Below are positions 1 to 8,757 of a stretch of DNA of 64,000 bases, piece by piece. Position numbers and translations under genes: made by a program. Numbering within the stretch: position 1 is the first letter of the stretch; every line of letters begins with the position of its first letter. Origin of the DNA: Micromonospora sp. RP3T (GTDB taxonomy: Bacteria > Actinomycetota > Actinomycetes > Mycobacteriales > Micromonosporaceae); the NCBI RefSeq assembly GCF_003027925.1, contig NZ_PYPS01000019.1, positions 1-64,000 on the forward strand. Reading direction: 5' to 3'. The notes below the pieces were generated by a model, which had not been told where the DNA came from, searched no databases, and saw only the letters and a list, made by a program, of their open reading frames with translations.

Positions 1-1797
1 CCGGCGCCCGGCACGCCGGCGCCGACGGGCGCCACCACACCGGCCGGCACGCCGTTGGCCCCGGGCACGCCGGTCGCCACCCCGCCAGCCCCCGGCACGC
101 CGGTCGCCCTGGCCGGGTCGGCCGCGCCGACGGGCGGCCCGGGCACCCCGACGGCAGCCACCGGGCATGTCTTTCCACCGGTCCACGGTGGCGCGGCGCC
201 CGCGGTGCCCGGGCCGGGGCACCAGGACATGCGACAGTGGGTCAACCACCCGCCGACACCGGGTTGGGCGCCCCGACCGCGGACGCCCCGCACCTCGTTC
301 CTGGGTGCGCGCTGGCCCGGCCCGAAACCGGCCACCGGCCGCGCGGTGCCGCTCGCGGTGCTCGCCGGCGCGCTCGGCAGCGCGCTCTTCGTCCCGCTGA
401 GCCGGGTCGGCATCGGCTGGTTCCTCGGCTGGCTCACGCTCACCCTCGGGGTGCTGTTCGCGGTCCGCACCCGCGCCGCCGAGCTGCCCCGCGCCGACCG
501 GCTGATCCGGGCCGGCTGGGCGGCGGCGTCCCTGGCCCTGCTCGCCGTGCCGGCGTTCCGCAACGCCTGGTGGTTGGTGACGTTCTGCGTGCTCGGCGCG
601 CTGGGCTGCGCCACGCTGGCGATCGTCGGCGGCCGGCTGGTCCGCTCGATCCTGTTCGGCCTGGCCGCCACGCCGTTCGCGGCGTTCCGCGGCCTGCCCT
701 GGGTGCGCCGGCACGTCGCCGTCTCGGCGGAGACGGCGACCGTCCGCAAGGTCACCGTCTCGGTGGTCGCCACCGTGGTGGTGCTGGTGGTCTTCGGCAG
801 CCTGCTCGCCTCGGCCGACGCGGCGTTCTCCGAGGCGCTCGGCGCGGTGGTGCCCGCGGTCGACCTCGGCACGGTGTTCCGCGGGCTGTTCCTGGCCGCG
901 GTGGGCGGGCTGATCGCGGTCGCCGCCGTCTACACGCTCACCGCCCCGCCGGACCTGTCCACCGTGGACCGGGCGAGCGGGCGGCGACTCGGCCTGCTGG
1001 AGTGGGCGCCGGCCATCACGGCGCTGACGCTGCTCTTCGCCGGCTTCGTGGTGGTGCAGTTCACCGTGCTCTTCGGCGGCGAGCGGCACGTGCGGAACGT
1101 CGCCGGGCTCAGCTACGCGGAGTACGCCCGCAGCGGCTTCTGGCAGTTGCTCTTCGTCACGCTGCTGACCGTGGCGGTGCTCGGCGCGGTGAGCCGCTGG
1201 GCCGGCCGGGAACGGGCGGTCGAGCGGATCCTGCTGCGCGTCCTGCTCGGGCTGCTCAGCGCGCTGAGCGTGGTGATCGTGGTGTCCGCGCTGTCCCGGA
1301 TGTGGACGTACCAGAAGGTCTACAGCTTCACCGGCGAGCGGATCTTCGTGATGGCGTTCGAGCTGCTGCTCGGCGCGGTCTTCCTGATGATCCTGGCGGC
1401 CGGCGTACGGTGGCGGGGCAGTTGGATCCCCGGCACCACTGTGGCGCTGGCGGTGGCGATGCTACTCGGTCTCGCGGTGCTCAACCCGGAGGACTACGCG
1501 GCCCGGCGCAACACCCTCCGGTACGAGCAGACCGGCAAGATCGACGCCTGGTACCTGCGCGCGCTGTCCGCCGACGCCACCCCCGCCCTCACCCGGCTCC
1601 CCGACCCGGTCCGCCGCTGCACGCTGAGCTGGATCGCGGACGACCTCGACCAGCCCGACCCCTGGTACGCCTGGAACCTGGGCCGGCACCGGGCCCGCCA
1701 GGCCCTCGACCGGGTCGGTCCGGGTGCGGTCGGCGGCCCGAAGGACTGCCGCCGGGCGGACCAGTTCGACCTGCCGAAGACCCGGCGTCCCCGCTGA
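1..1797 (+). CDS. DUF4173 family multi-pass membrane protein, 5' partial
   Basis: The frame is open to the first base, so the true start probably lies upstream and 598 residues are visible (a TTG at 55 is the first possible start inside). The N-terminus is rich in Pro, Ala, Gly and Thr with repeated APGTP-like units, and is probably cytoplasmic and disordered. It is followed by about nine to ten hydrophobic segments. The C-terminal NPEDYAARRNTLRYEQTG stretch and the later LSADATPAL motif are the hallmark of the DUF4173 family, whose biochemical role is unknown. It ends 139 bp before a secreted phosphodiesterase gene on the same strand, so co-transcription is possible but not shown. Family assignment is from motif recall only. 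Confidence 0.8.
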   Translation, partial: PAPGTPAPTGATTPAGTPLAPGTPVATPPAPGTPVALAGSAAPTGGPGTPTAATGHVFPPVHGGAAPAVPGPGHQDMRQWVNHPPTPGWAPRPRTPRTSFLGARWPGPKPATGRAVPLAVLAGALGSALFVPLSRVGIGWFLGWLTLTLGVLFAVRTRAAELPRADRLIRAGWAAASLALLAVPAFRNAWWLVTFCVLGALGCATLAIVGGRLVRSILFGLAATPFAAFRGLPWVRRHVAVSAETATVRKVTVSVVATVVVLVVFGSLLASADAAFSEALGAVVPAVDLGTVFRGLFLAAVGGLIAVAAVYTLTAPPDLSTVDRASGRRLGLLEWAPAITALTLLFAGFVVVQFTVLFGGERHVRNVAGLSYAEYARSGFWQLLFVTLLTVAVLGAVSRWAGRERAVERILLRVLLGLLSALSVVIVVSALSRMWTYQKVYSFTGERIFVMAFELLLGAVFLMILAAGVRWRGSWIPGTTVALAVAMLLGLAVLNPEDYAARRNTLRYEQTGKIDAWYLRALSADATPALTRLPDPVRRCTLSWIADDLDQPDPWYAWNLGRHRARQALDRVGPGAVGGPKDCRRADQFDLPKTRRPR

Positions 1798-1936
1798 CGC
1801 CCACCGGTCGGGCCGCCCGGACGGGTGGCCCGACCGGGACCATTCATCCTCCCCTCACCTGGTCGCCACGGTCCCCACCGCCTCGGGCACCTAGCGTCGG
1901 CTGCGCTCCATCAACCGAGGTAGCGGAGGTTCCACC

Positions 1937-3004
1937 ATGTCCGTCCGTCGACTCATGACGGCACTGGTCGCCGGTGCGGTGCTGGCCGTGCCGACGGCCG
2001 CCCACGCCGGACCGGCGACCCGGCCCGGGGCGCCGCCGCAGCGGACCCACTTCGACCTGCAGGCCCATCGTGGCGGCATCGGCATGACCACCGAGGAGAC
2101 GCTGGCCGGCTTCGCCAAGGCGATGCGGCTCGGCGTCACCACCCTGGAGCTGGACACCCAGGTCACCCGGGACGAGAAGGTCGTCGTCACGCACGACCGT
2201 CAGGTCAGCGCGCAGAAGTGCCGGGACACCGGCCCGGCCCGGCCCGACGACCCGACGTACCCCTACGTCGGGAAGTACATCAAGGACCTGACGCTCGCCC
2301 AGATCAAGACGATGGACTGCGGTTACCAGCAGTTGCCGGGCTTCCCGGAGCAGGAGCGGATCGCCGGCGTCCGGATGGCCGAGCTGCGTGACGTGCTCGA
2401 CCTGGTGAAGCGCTACCGCGCGTACGGGATCACGCTCAACATCGAGACCAAGGTGGAGGCGGGGGCGCCCGAGCAGACCGCGCCGCGCGAGCTGTTCGTC
2501 AGGCGCGTCTTCGAGGAGATCCGCCGCTCCGGCATCGAGCGGCAGGTCACCATCCAGTCGTTCGACTGGGGAGCGCTGCGGGCGATGCACCGGCTTGCGC
2601 CGCGCTGGCCCCTGGTGGCGCTGACCAACTACGACTTCCTCCAGGTCGGCCAGCCGGGCGCGTCGCCGTGGCTGGGCGGGCTCGACGCGGACGACTTCGG
2701 TGGCGACCTCGTCCGCGCCGCCGACGCGATTCCCGGCGTCACGGCGCTCTCCCCCAACTACGGGTTCCCGCAGAACGGCACCATCGCCGACCCGACCTTC
2801 CGGTTCTACCCGGACGCCCGCATGATCGCCGACGCGCACGCGCGCGGGCTCAAGGTCATCCCCTGGACCTGCGACGACATGCCGACCGTGGCCGCACTCA
2901 TGGACCTGGGCGTGGACGGGATCATCACCGACTACCCGAACCGGGTCCGACAGCTCATGGCCGAGCGCGGCATGCGGCTGCCGAAGGCGTACCGGGCCCG
3001 CTGA
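1937..3004 (+). CDS. Secreted glycerophosphodiester phosphodiesterase
   Basis: This 355-residue protein starts with a clear Sec signal peptide (MSVRRLMTALVAGAVLAVPTAAHA, cleavage expected after AHA). The mature part opens with the GDPD signature: QAHRGG, then ETLAGF, then LELDTQVT with acidic metal ligands, then VTHD. A late GVDGIITDYPNRV block is also typical. GDPD enzymes hydrolyse glycerophosphodiesters to glycerol-3-phosphate and an alcohol. The export signal suggests it scavenges phospholipid head groups outside the membrane. A GGAGG ribosome binding site lies 7 nt before the ATG. It faces the AraC regulator convergently, with a shared hairpin between them. Confidence 0.9.
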   Translation: MSVRRLMTALVAGAVLAVPTAAHAGPATRPGAPPQRTHFDLQAHRGGIGMTTEETLAGFAKAMRLGVTTLELDTQVTRDEKVVVTHDRQVSAQKCRDTGPARPDDPTYPYVGKYIKDLTLAQIKTMDCGYQQLPGFPEQERIAGVRMAELRDVLDLVKRYRAYGITLNIETKVEAGAPEQTAPRELFVRRVFEEIRRSGIERQVTIQSFDWGALRAMHRLAPRWPLVALTNYDFLQVGQPGASPWLGGLDADDFGGDLVRAADAIPGVTALSPNYGFPQNGTIADPTFRFYPDARMIADAHARGLKVIPWTCDDMPTVAALMDLGVDGIITDYPNRVRQLMAERGMRLPKAYRAR

Positions 3005-3010
3005 GCCGGC

Positions 3011-3044
3011 GCCGGTCGGGGCGGGCAGCCCCGTCCCGACCGGC
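3011..3044. terminator. Bidirectional hairpin between GDPD and AraC genes
   Basis: GCCGGTCGGG at 3011-3020 pairs with CCCGACCGGC at 3035-3044. The stem continues through GCGGG/CCCGT pairs (one G-U) to a 4-nt loop, giving about 15 base pairs. It sits exactly at the junction of two convergent genes, and its right arm touches the AraC stop codon. There is no U-tract, as is usual in high-GC actinobacteria. Confidence 0.7.
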
Positions 3045-3979
3045 TAGGCGGACCGGTCGACGTGCTGGCGCGGGCTCACGCCGTACCGGCGTTTGAACGC
3101 GGCGCTCAGCGCGAACGAGCTGCCGTAGCCGACCCGCCGGGCGACCGCGCCGACTGTGGCGCCGGGTTCCCGCAGCAGGTCGGCGGCGAGCGCCAGCCGC
3201 CACCCGGTGAGGTACGACATCGGCGGCTCGCCGACCAGCCCGGTGAAGCGCCGGGCCAGCGCCGCCCGGGAGATCCCGACGCCGGCCGCCAGCGACGCCA
3301 CGGTCCACGGCCGGGCCGGATCATGGTGCAGCATCCGCAGGGCCCGCCCGACCACCGGGTCGGCGTACGCCCGGTACCAGGCGGGTGCCGCCGCTCCCGG
3401 CCGGTCGAACCACTCCCGCAGCGCGGCGATGAGCAGCAGGTCGAGCAAGCGGTCCAGGACCGCCTCCTGGCCGGGGTCGTCCTTGACGATCTCGGTGGCC
3501 AGCAGCGGCACCAGCGGCGAGTCCCAGGACGCGCGCGGGACCACCACGAGCGCCGGCAATGCGTCCAGCAGCCGCCGGCCGACCGCACCCCGGACCGGGT
3601 ACGTGCCGGTGAGCAGCACTGTCCGGGCGTCCGGGCCGTTGCCCCAGGTACGGACGCCGAGCCGGGCCATCTCGTACAAATCCTGCCCGTCCGGCGTGGT
3701 GCAGCGCTGGCCCGGGTGGACGACCACCTGCGGCGGCGTGGCCGGATCGTCCGCGACGGTGTACGGCGCCGGACCGCGCACGATCGCCACGTCCCCGGTG
3801 CCGAGCCGCGTGGCGGCGGCCTCGGCCGGCACCAGCCAGGCGTCGCCGTGCACCACCGCGACCACGGTGAGCGGCGCCTCGTCCCGGATCAGCATCGACC
3901 AGGGCGGCGTCAGCATCGAGCGGAGCAGGAAGGCGCCCCGGGCCCGGGGCCCGTCGAGCAGCCCGGTGACGGCGTCCAC
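3044..3979 (-). CDS. AraC-family regulator with N-terminal cupin-like domain
   Basis: The protein has 311 residues. The N-terminal ~190 residues form a cupin-like sensor (AraC_binding/cupin_6 type: RSMLTPPWSMLI..., HPGQRCT). The C-terminal ~100 residues hold two helix-turn-helix motifs (GISRAALARRFTGLVGEPP, then VGAVARRVGYGSSFALSAAFKRRYGVSP). Proteins of this layout regulate neighbouring enzymes in response to small molecules. The GTG start at 3979 leaves 71 bp to the divergent DUF1772 gene, which is therefore the most likely target. That link is inference. Confidence 0.85.
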   Translation of the reverse strand: MDAVTGLLDGPRARGAFLLRSMLTPPWSMLIRDEAPLTVVAVVHGDAWLVPAEAAATRLGTGDVAIVRGPAPYTVADDPATPPQVVVHPGQRCTTPDGQDLYEMARLGVRTWGNGPDARTVLLTGTYPVRGAVGRRLLDALPALVVVPRASWDSPLVPLLATEIVKDDPGQEAVLDRLLDLLLIAALREWFDRPGAAAPAWYRAYADPVVGRALRMLHHDPARPWTVASLAAGVGISRAALARRFTGLVGEPPMSYLTGWRLALAADLLREPGATVGAVARRVGYGSSFALSAAFKRRYGVSPRQHVDRSA

Positions 3980-4050
3980 GGAGACGATTACACACAGGAT
4001 CGCGCGTCCTGGCCATGGGCCGTCCCACCGGACGGCGGTTGACTGGGCGC

Positions 4051-4566
4051 ATGCGACTCGTGCAGCAACTGTCGATGATCGGGGCCACGGTCGGGGCCGG
4101 GCTGATGGCCGGGCTCTTCGCCGCGTTCGCCTACGCCGTCATGCCGGCGCTACGCGGGGCCGACGACCGTACGTTCGTCGACGCGATGCAGCGGATCAAC
4201 GTGACCATCGTCAACGGCTGGTTCCTGCTGCTCTTCCTCGGTACGCCGCTGCTCGCCGCGCTGGCGGCGATCCTGGCCGGGCACGGCGCGAATCGTCCGG
4301 CGCTGCCGTGGCTCATCGCCGGGCTCGTTCTGAACCTGATCACGGTCGGCGTCACGATCGCGGTCAACGTGCCGCTGAACGACGCGCTGGCGGCGGCGGG
4401 CGCGTCCGACCTCCACGCCGCCCGGCAGCGGTTCGAGGCCACCTGGGTCGCCTGGAACGTGGTCCGCGCGCTGGCGGGCACGGCGGGGTTCGGCGCGCTC
4501 TGCTGGGCCCTGGTGGTCGCCGGCCGCTCGACCTCGTGGCACCAGGCGGTCACAGGCGGCGGATGA
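4051..4566 (+). CDS. DUF1772 (anthrone-oxygenase-like) small membrane protein
   Basis: This 171-residue integral membrane protein has four hydrophobic helices. Family features are an N-terminal GAGLMAGLFAAFAYAVMPAL segment, a central NVPLNDAL motif and a following RFEATWVAWN segment. Relatives are called anthrone oxygenase-like, but most bacterial members are uncharacterised. I start at ATG 4051 rather than the in-frame upstream ATG at 4015, because the alignable family begins just after it. It is divergent from the AraC regulator. Its 3' end overlaps the convergent PIN toxin gene by 17 bp. Confidence 0.8.
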   Translation: MRLVQQLSMIGATVGAGLMAGLFAAFAYAVMPALRGADDRTFVDAMQRINVTIVNGWFLLLFLGTPLLAALAAILAGHGANRPALPWLIAGLVLNLITVGVTIAVNVPLNDALAAAGASDLHAARQRFEATWVAWNVVRALAGTAGFGALCWALVVAGRSTSWHQAVTGGG

Positions 4567-4942
4567 CCAGCCCCGGCTTGACGTCGGACGCGGCCGACAG
4601 CTGTGCGATGTCGTCCGGATCGGAGGTGAAGACGACGGCGCCGTGGGCCAGCGCGACGGTGACCACCGTCGCGTCGACGACGTCGCGGGAGCCGGCCCGG
4701 CCACACAACACACCGGCTGCCTTGGCCAGTTCGAGACCGACCGGAACGACCTCACAGCTGTGCAGGAATCTACCGAGCTGGACCTGGCGGCGGGCGTCAC
4801 GCCAGGCCTGGCCCACCACGACCGAGGGAACCAGGAGACGCCGCCCGTCCTCCAGCGCCAGGTGGTGGATCGCCCACATCCGCCGGTCGTTCCCGTCGAT
4901 CGCGAGTAGCGCCCCGGCGTCGTAGACGTAGGGAATGCTCAC
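4550..4942 (-). CDS. VapC-type PIN-domain toxin
   Basis: This 130-residue single-domain protein is the usual length for VapC. It starts VSIPYVYDAGALLAIDGND, which carries the first PIN aspartate (D8). The later acidic ligands lie in DVVDATVV and TSDPDDI, so the metal-binding core looks intact. VapC toxins are Mg-dependent RNases that usually cut tRNA or rRNA. The GTG start at 4942 overlaps the antitoxin stop by 4 bp (GTGA), the classic coupled antitoxin-then-toxin order. A longer upstream extension of the frame is possible but would run over the antitoxin gene and is not credible. Confidence 0.85.
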   Translation of the reverse strand: MSIPYVYDAGALLAIDGNDRRMWAIHHLALEDGRRLLVPSVVVGQAWRDARRQVQLGRFLHSCEVVPVGLELAKAAGVLCGRAGSRDVVDATVVTVALAHGAVVFTSDPDDIAQLSAASDVKPGLVIRRL

Positions 4943-5205
4943 GCCGCCGCCTGACCCGGCGCGCTGAGTGCCTGGGCGTCGGCAGAGGCCATTTCCGCGC
5001 GGGCTGCGGCCAGCTCCTCCGCCGTGAAGGCACCGTGTTCGGCCTGCCAGTCGGCCACCAACCGACGGCCGACACGCCGGCGGAGTTCGCTCTCGGCCGC
5101 GTTGGCGACCAGCCGGGACAGGGGAACCCCGTCCTCCTGGGCCGCCGCACCGAGCGCCGCGACCAGTTCCTCTGGGAGAGTGACCGTCACCTTCTTCGTT
5201 GCCAC
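4939..5205 (-). CDS. VapB-type antitoxin (ribbon-helix-helix)
   Basis: The protein has 88 residues. The N-terminal MATKKVTVTLPEELVAAL segment is a ribbon-helix-helix DNA-binding strand and helix, followed by an acidic and Ala-rich C-terminal tail expected to wrap the toxin. It is coupled to the PIN toxin by a 4-bp overlap. The GTG start lies 6 nt after a TATGGT -10-like hexamer (5212-5217 on the minus strand), so the transcript may be leaderless. An inverted repeat overlapping that hexamer is a candidate autoregulatory operator. Confidence 0.8.
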   Translation of the reverse strand: MATKKVTVTLPEELVAALGAAAQEDGVPLSRLVANAAESELRRRVGRRLVADWQAEHGAFTAEELAAARAEMASADAQALSAPGQAAA

Positions 5206-5212
5206 ACAAACA

Positions 5213-5228
5213 CCATACTCTGATATGG
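5213..5228. promoter_or_regulatory. Candidate VapB operator / promoter
   Basis: The inverted repeat CCATA-N6-TATGG overlaps the -10-like hexamer just upstream of the antitoxin start. Autoregulation by the antitoxin is general for such operons; binding here is inferred. Confidence 0.4.
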
Positions 5229-5294
5229 CGGCCTCGACGAGCGTGATCTCCGGCCACTGCCGCTACCGTCGGCACCCACCCCGGCGGAAACGAA

Positions 5295-5329
5295 TCAGCG
5301 GCCCGGTCGATGATCGACCAGGCCGCTGA
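5295..5329 (-). terminator. Hairpin downstream of tRNA-Ala
   Basis: TCAGCGGCC at 5295-5303 and GGTCGA at 5305-5310 pair with TCGACC at 5314-5319 and GGCCGCTGA at 5321-5329, with one C/A mismatch and a TGA loop. It lies 17 nt past the 3' end of the minus-strand tRNA gene. Confidence 0.65.
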
Positions 5330-5345
5330 CCTGTTGACTCAAGGG

Positions 5346-5418
5346 TGGAGCCGAGGGGACTCGAACCCCTGACCCCCACACTGCCAGTGTGGTGCGCTAC
5401 CAGCTGCGCCACGGCCCC
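5346..5418 (-). tRNA. tRNA-Ala (anticodon GGC)
   Basis: The reverse strand reads as a 73-nt cloverleaf. The 5' GGGGCCG acceptor arm pairs with 3' CGGCTCC, and the D-arm is GCGCAGCTGGTAGCGC. The anticodon stem is CCACA/TGTGG with loop CTGGCAG, giving anticodon GGC. The T-arm is AGGGGTTCGAGTCCCCT. The terminal A at 5346 follows the acceptor stem, and the full CCA is not encoded. Confidence 0.95.
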
Positions 5419-5506
5419 TTGCGGTCGTCCCCGGTCGCCCGGGCACGGGAAGAACTATACACACGCCGCCCGCCATGGTCATCTCGCGGGGGTCCCCCCG
5501 GCCGGG

Positions 5507-6106
5507 TCAGTTGAGCGCCACGTCCGGCGGGAAGTGGGCCACCGCCGCCATCATGCCGCCCTGCCGGCGCAGCACCATCGGCCAGAGATCGTCCGGCCGG
5601 TCGACGAAGGCGTCGCCGGGCAGCGCGTCCAGCACGAACCAGGACCCCTCCTCGATCTCCCGCTCCAACTGGCCGGCGCCCCAGCCGGAGTAGCCGGCGA
5701 AGACCCGGATGCCGCCGACCGCGTCGCGCAGCTTCTCCGGGTCGACCGAGAGGTCGATGGTGCCGACCGCGCCGGAGACCCGGTGGAAGCCCTTGACCGG
5801 CTGGACCGGGTGGCGCATGCGGGCCAGGCAGATGGCCGAGTCGGGCTGCACCGGGCCGCCCTCGAAGAGCACCGCCGGCTCGCGGGCCAGGTCGCTCCAG
5901 TCGCCGAGCACGTCGGCCACCGGGACCTCGGTGGCCCGGTTCAGCACCACGCCGAGCGCGCCGCCGGGCTCGTGGGCGACCAGCAGCACGACCGTACGGT
6001 CGAAGTTCGGGTCCTTGAGCACGGGTGTCGCGACCAGCAGCCGTCCGGTCATCGACTCCATGGCTCGGCCACCGATCGCCTGCCCCTCACCCTGCATGTC
6101 CGACAC
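5507..6106 (-). CDS. YqgE/AlgH family protein
   Basis: The protein has 199 residues. Family hallmarks are GRLLVATPVLKDPNFDRTVVLL, then HEPGGALGVVLNRAT, then LFEGGPVQPDS and YSGWGAGQLEREI, ending with a short DLWPMVLRRQGG region. AlgH was first described as a transcriptional regulator in Pseudomonas, but the protein has no DNA-binding motif and its role is unsettled. The start is uncertain: GTG 6106, ATG 6097 and a later ATG before MTGRLL are all possible, and none has a strong ribosome binding site. It is divergent from the MTA phosphorylase gene. Confidence 0.88.
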   Translation of the reverse strand: MSDMQGEGQAIGGRAMESMTGRLLVATPVLKDPNFDRTVVLLVAHEPGGALGVVLNRATEVPVADVLGDWSDLAREPAVLFEGGPVQPDSAICLARMRHPVQPVKGFHRVSGAVGTIDLSVDPEKLRDAVGGIRVFAGYSGWGAGQLEREIEEGSWFVLDALPGDAFVDRPDDLWPMVLRRQGGMMAAVAHFPPDVALN

Positions 6107-6246
6107 CCGTCAGCCGTGCGCCCGCGCGGGCCCTCCGTCGTCGACCGTCCACGCTGTCAACGCCATGTCACGCACCATAGCTTGCGTCCCGCCCGCTGGC
6201 TAAGGTCTGACCGTCGGGTGATCGCGACGGATCGAGGGAGGACCGG

Positions 6247-7047
6247 ATGGCGGCGCAGGCGGAACTGGCGGTGATCGGCGGGTCGGGTCTCTACGCCCTG
6301 CTCGACGGCGTGGAGCACGTGGTGGACACCCCGTACGGCGCACCGTCGGACCCGATCACGGTCGCCGAGGTGGGCGGCCGGCGGGTGGCGTTCCTGCCGC
6401 GACACGGTCGGGACCACCGGCACCCCCCGCACCTGATCCCCTACCGCGCCAACCTGTGGGCGTTGCGCTCCCTCGGCGTACGCCAGGTGCTGGCGCCCTG
6501 TGCGGTCGGCGGGCTCCGGCCGGAGCTGGGTCCGGGCACGTTCGTGGTGCCGGACCAACTCATCGACCGCACCAGCGGGCGGGCGCAGACCTACTACGAC
6601 CAGGGGGCGGTGCACGTCTCGTTCGCCGATCCGTACTGCCCGGCCGGGCGGCGGACGCTGCTGGACGCGGCGGCCCGGCGGGACGTGCCGGCGGTGGACG
6701 GCGGGACGGTGGTGGTGGTCGAGGGCCCGCGTTTCTCCTCCCGTGCGGAGTCTCGCTGGTTCACCTCGATGGGCGGCGCGGTGGTCAACATGACCGGGTA
6801 CCCGGAGGCGGTGCTGGCCCGCGAGTTGGCGCTCTGCTATTCGTCCATCGCGCTTGTCACCGACCTGGACGCGGGCGTCGAGGCGGGCGAGTCGGTCACG
6901 CAGGAGGAGGTGTTCCGGGTCTTCGCGGAGAACACCGACCGGCTGCGCGAGCTGCTGCTGGACGCGGTCGCCGCGCTGCCCACCACCCGGGACTGCCCCT
7001 GCGGGACCACGCTGGACGGCATCACGCTGCCGTTCCCGCTGCCCTGA
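6247..7047 (+). CDS. mtnP: S-methyl-5'-thioadenosine phosphorylase-like purine nucleoside phosphorylase
   Basis: The protein has 266 residues. The GGSGLY phosphate loop, RHGRDHRHPPHLIPYRANLW and the NMTGYPEAVLARE substrate block place it in the MTAP/PNP family. The ALVTDLDAG segment carries the paired aspartates used by 6-aminopurine-specific enzymes, favouring methylthioadenosine over inosine or guanosine. The reaction is MTA plus phosphate to adenine and methylthioribose-1-phosphate, part of polyamine and methionine salvage. GGGAGGA lies just before the ATG. A TAAGGT -10-like hexamer at 6203 is the best promoter trace. Confidence 0.85.
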   Translation: MAAQAELAVIGGSGLYALLDGVEHVVDTPYGAPSDPITVAEVGGRRVAFLPRHGRDHRHPPHLIPYRANLWALRSLGVRQVLAPCAVGGLRPELGPGTFVVPDQLIDRTSGRAQTYYDQGAVHVSFADPYCPAGRRTLLDAAARRDVPAVDGGTVVVVEGPRFSSRAESRWFTSMGGAVVNMTGYPEAVLARELALCYSSIALVTDLDAGVEAGESVTQEEVFRVFAENTDRLRELLLDAVAALPTTRDCPCGTTLDGITLPFPLP

Positions 7048-7157
7048 GCCGGGGCGAAGCGCCCGAAAAGCCGCGCCCGGCCCGCTAGATTCGGTGGGTC
7101 GGGGCTGTGCACCGGGCCGTCTCCGACGCTCTCGGCCAGGGACGGAGGCAGCCGGCG

Positions 7158-8753
7158 ATGGCGACGGTGCGCGAGGCCACCCACGACCTGCTGCGCGCGC
7201 TCGGGTTGACCACCGTCTTCGGCAACCCCGGCTCCACCGAGGAGCCGTTCCTCGCCGGCTTCCCGGCCGACTTCCACTACGTGCACGCGCTCCAGGAAGC
7301 GTCCGCGGTCGCCATGGCCGACGGCTACGCGCAGGGCACCGGGCGGCCCGCGCACGTCAACCTGCACACCGCGCCGGGCACCGGCAACGGCATGGGCAAC
7401 CTGGTCACCGCCTGGCACAACCGGACCCCGCTGATCGTCAGCGCCGGCCAGCAGACCCGCGAGATGCTGCTGATCGAGCCGCGCCTGGCCAGCCCCCGGG
7501 CGGTCGAGCTGGCCCAGCCGTACGTCAAGTGGGCGCACGAGCCGGCCCGCGCGCAGGACATCCCGGCGGCGTTCATGCGGGCGTACGCCACGGCGGCGCA
7601 GCCGCCCGCCGGGCCGGTCTTCCTGTCCCTGCCGATGGACGACTGGGACCGGCCCGCCGACCCGCCACCACCGGTGCGGACCGTGGCCACCCGGATCGGG
7701 CCGGACCCGGACCGGCTGCGTGACTTCGCCACCACGCTGACCACCGCCCGCGCCCCGGTGCTGGTGCTGGGCGCGGCAGTGGACCGGGCCGACGCCTGGC
7801 CGGAGGCGGTCGCGCTGGCCGAACGGCTGGCCACCCCGGTCTGGGCCGCCCCGGCACCGGAACGGGCCGTCTTCCCCGAGGACCACCCGCAGTTCCGGGG
7901 CGTGCTGCCGTACGCGATCGGGCCGCTGTCGGCGGCGCTGCGCGGTCACGACGTGGTGCTGGTGGTGGGCGCCCCGGTGTTCCGCTACTACCCGCACGTG
8001 CCGGGCGACTACCTGCCCGGCGACGCCCGGCTGCTGCACGTCACCGACGACCCGGACGAGGCGGGCCGGGCCCCGGTCGGGGAGAGCCTGCTCGGCGACG
8101 CCAAGCTGGTGCTGGCCGCGCTGCGGGAGCTGCTCCCGCCGGCCGACCCGCCCGCGCCGCCGCCCCGGGATCCGCCCGCCCCGCCCGAGCCGGCCGAGCC
8201 GCCCAGCGCGGACGTGCTCTTCGCGGCGCTGGCCGCCGCCTGGCCGGCGGACGGGGTGCTGGTGCAGGAGTCACCGTCCAACCTGGCCGCACTGCGCCGC
8301 CGGCTGCGGATCGACCGGCCGCGTTCGTACTTCACCATGGCCAGCGGCGGACTCGGGTTCGGGCTGCCGGCGGCGGTGGGCCTGGCGCTGGCCGAACGGG
8401 ACACCGGGCGCGGCCGGCCGGTGGTCGCGGTGATCGGTGACGGCTCGGTCCACTACTCGGTGCAGGCGTTGTGGACCGCGGCGCGGCTGGGCCTTGCGCT
8501 GCCCGTCGTGGTCCCGGTGAACCAGCAGTACGCGATCCTGAAGGCGTTCGCCGAGCTGAAGCACACCCCGGGCGTACCGGCGCTGGACCTGCCCGGACTG
8601 GATCTCACGGCGGTGGCCCACGGCTACGGCTGCGCGGCCGAGGTGGTGGCGTCGCCGGACGCGCTCGGCCCGGCGCTGGCCCGGGCGCTGGCCGCGGACC
8701 GGCCCACGGTGCTGCCGGTGCCGATCAGCACCGAGGTACCCCGGATCCTGTGA
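7158..8753 (+). CDS. mdlC: Thiamine-diphosphate-dependent decarboxylase, benzoylformate decarboxylase-like
   Basis: The protein has 531 residues in the usual three domains. The N-terminal domain has VFGNPGSTEEPFL, the catalytic Glu in HALQEASAVAMADGYA, and the NLHTAPGTGNGMGNL histidine motif of benzoylformate decarboxylase. The C-terminal domain has GDGSVHYSVQALWTAA and VNQQYAIL, the cofactor-binding GDG...N pattern. Such enzymes decarboxylate 2-keto acids such as benzoylformate, but substrate cannot be fixed from sequence. I start at ATG 7158, which has GGAGG 9 nt upstream; an in-frame start at 7107 would add 17 atypical residues. No other mandelate-pathway gene is nearby. It converges on the lipoprotein gene 4 bp away. 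Confidence 0.8.
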   Translation: MATVREATHDLLRALGLTTVFGNPGSTEEPFLAGFPADFHYVHALQEASAVAMADGYAQGTGRPAHVNLHTAPGTGNGMGNLVTAWHNRTPLIVSAGQQTREMLLIEPRLASPRAVELAQPYVKWAHEPARAQDIPAAFMRAYATAAQPPAGPVFLSLPMDDWDRPADPPPPVRTVATRIGPDPDRLRDFATTLTTARAPVLVLGAAVDRADAWPEAVALAERLATPVWAAPAPERAVFPEDHPQFRGVLPYAIGPLSAALRGHDVVLVVGAPVFRYYPHVPGDYLPGDARLLHVTDDPDEAGRAPVGESLLGDAKLVLAALRELLPPADPPAPPPRDPPAPPEPAEPPSADVLFAALAAAWPADGVLVQESPSNLAALRRRLRIDRPRSYFTMASGGLGFGLPAAVGLALAERDTGRGRPVVAVIGDGSVHYSVQALWTAARLGLALPVVVPVNQQYAILKAFAELKHTPGVPALDLPGLDLTAVAHGYGCAAEVVASPDALGPALARALAADRPTVLPVPISTEVPRIL

Positions 8754-8757
8754 CCCC

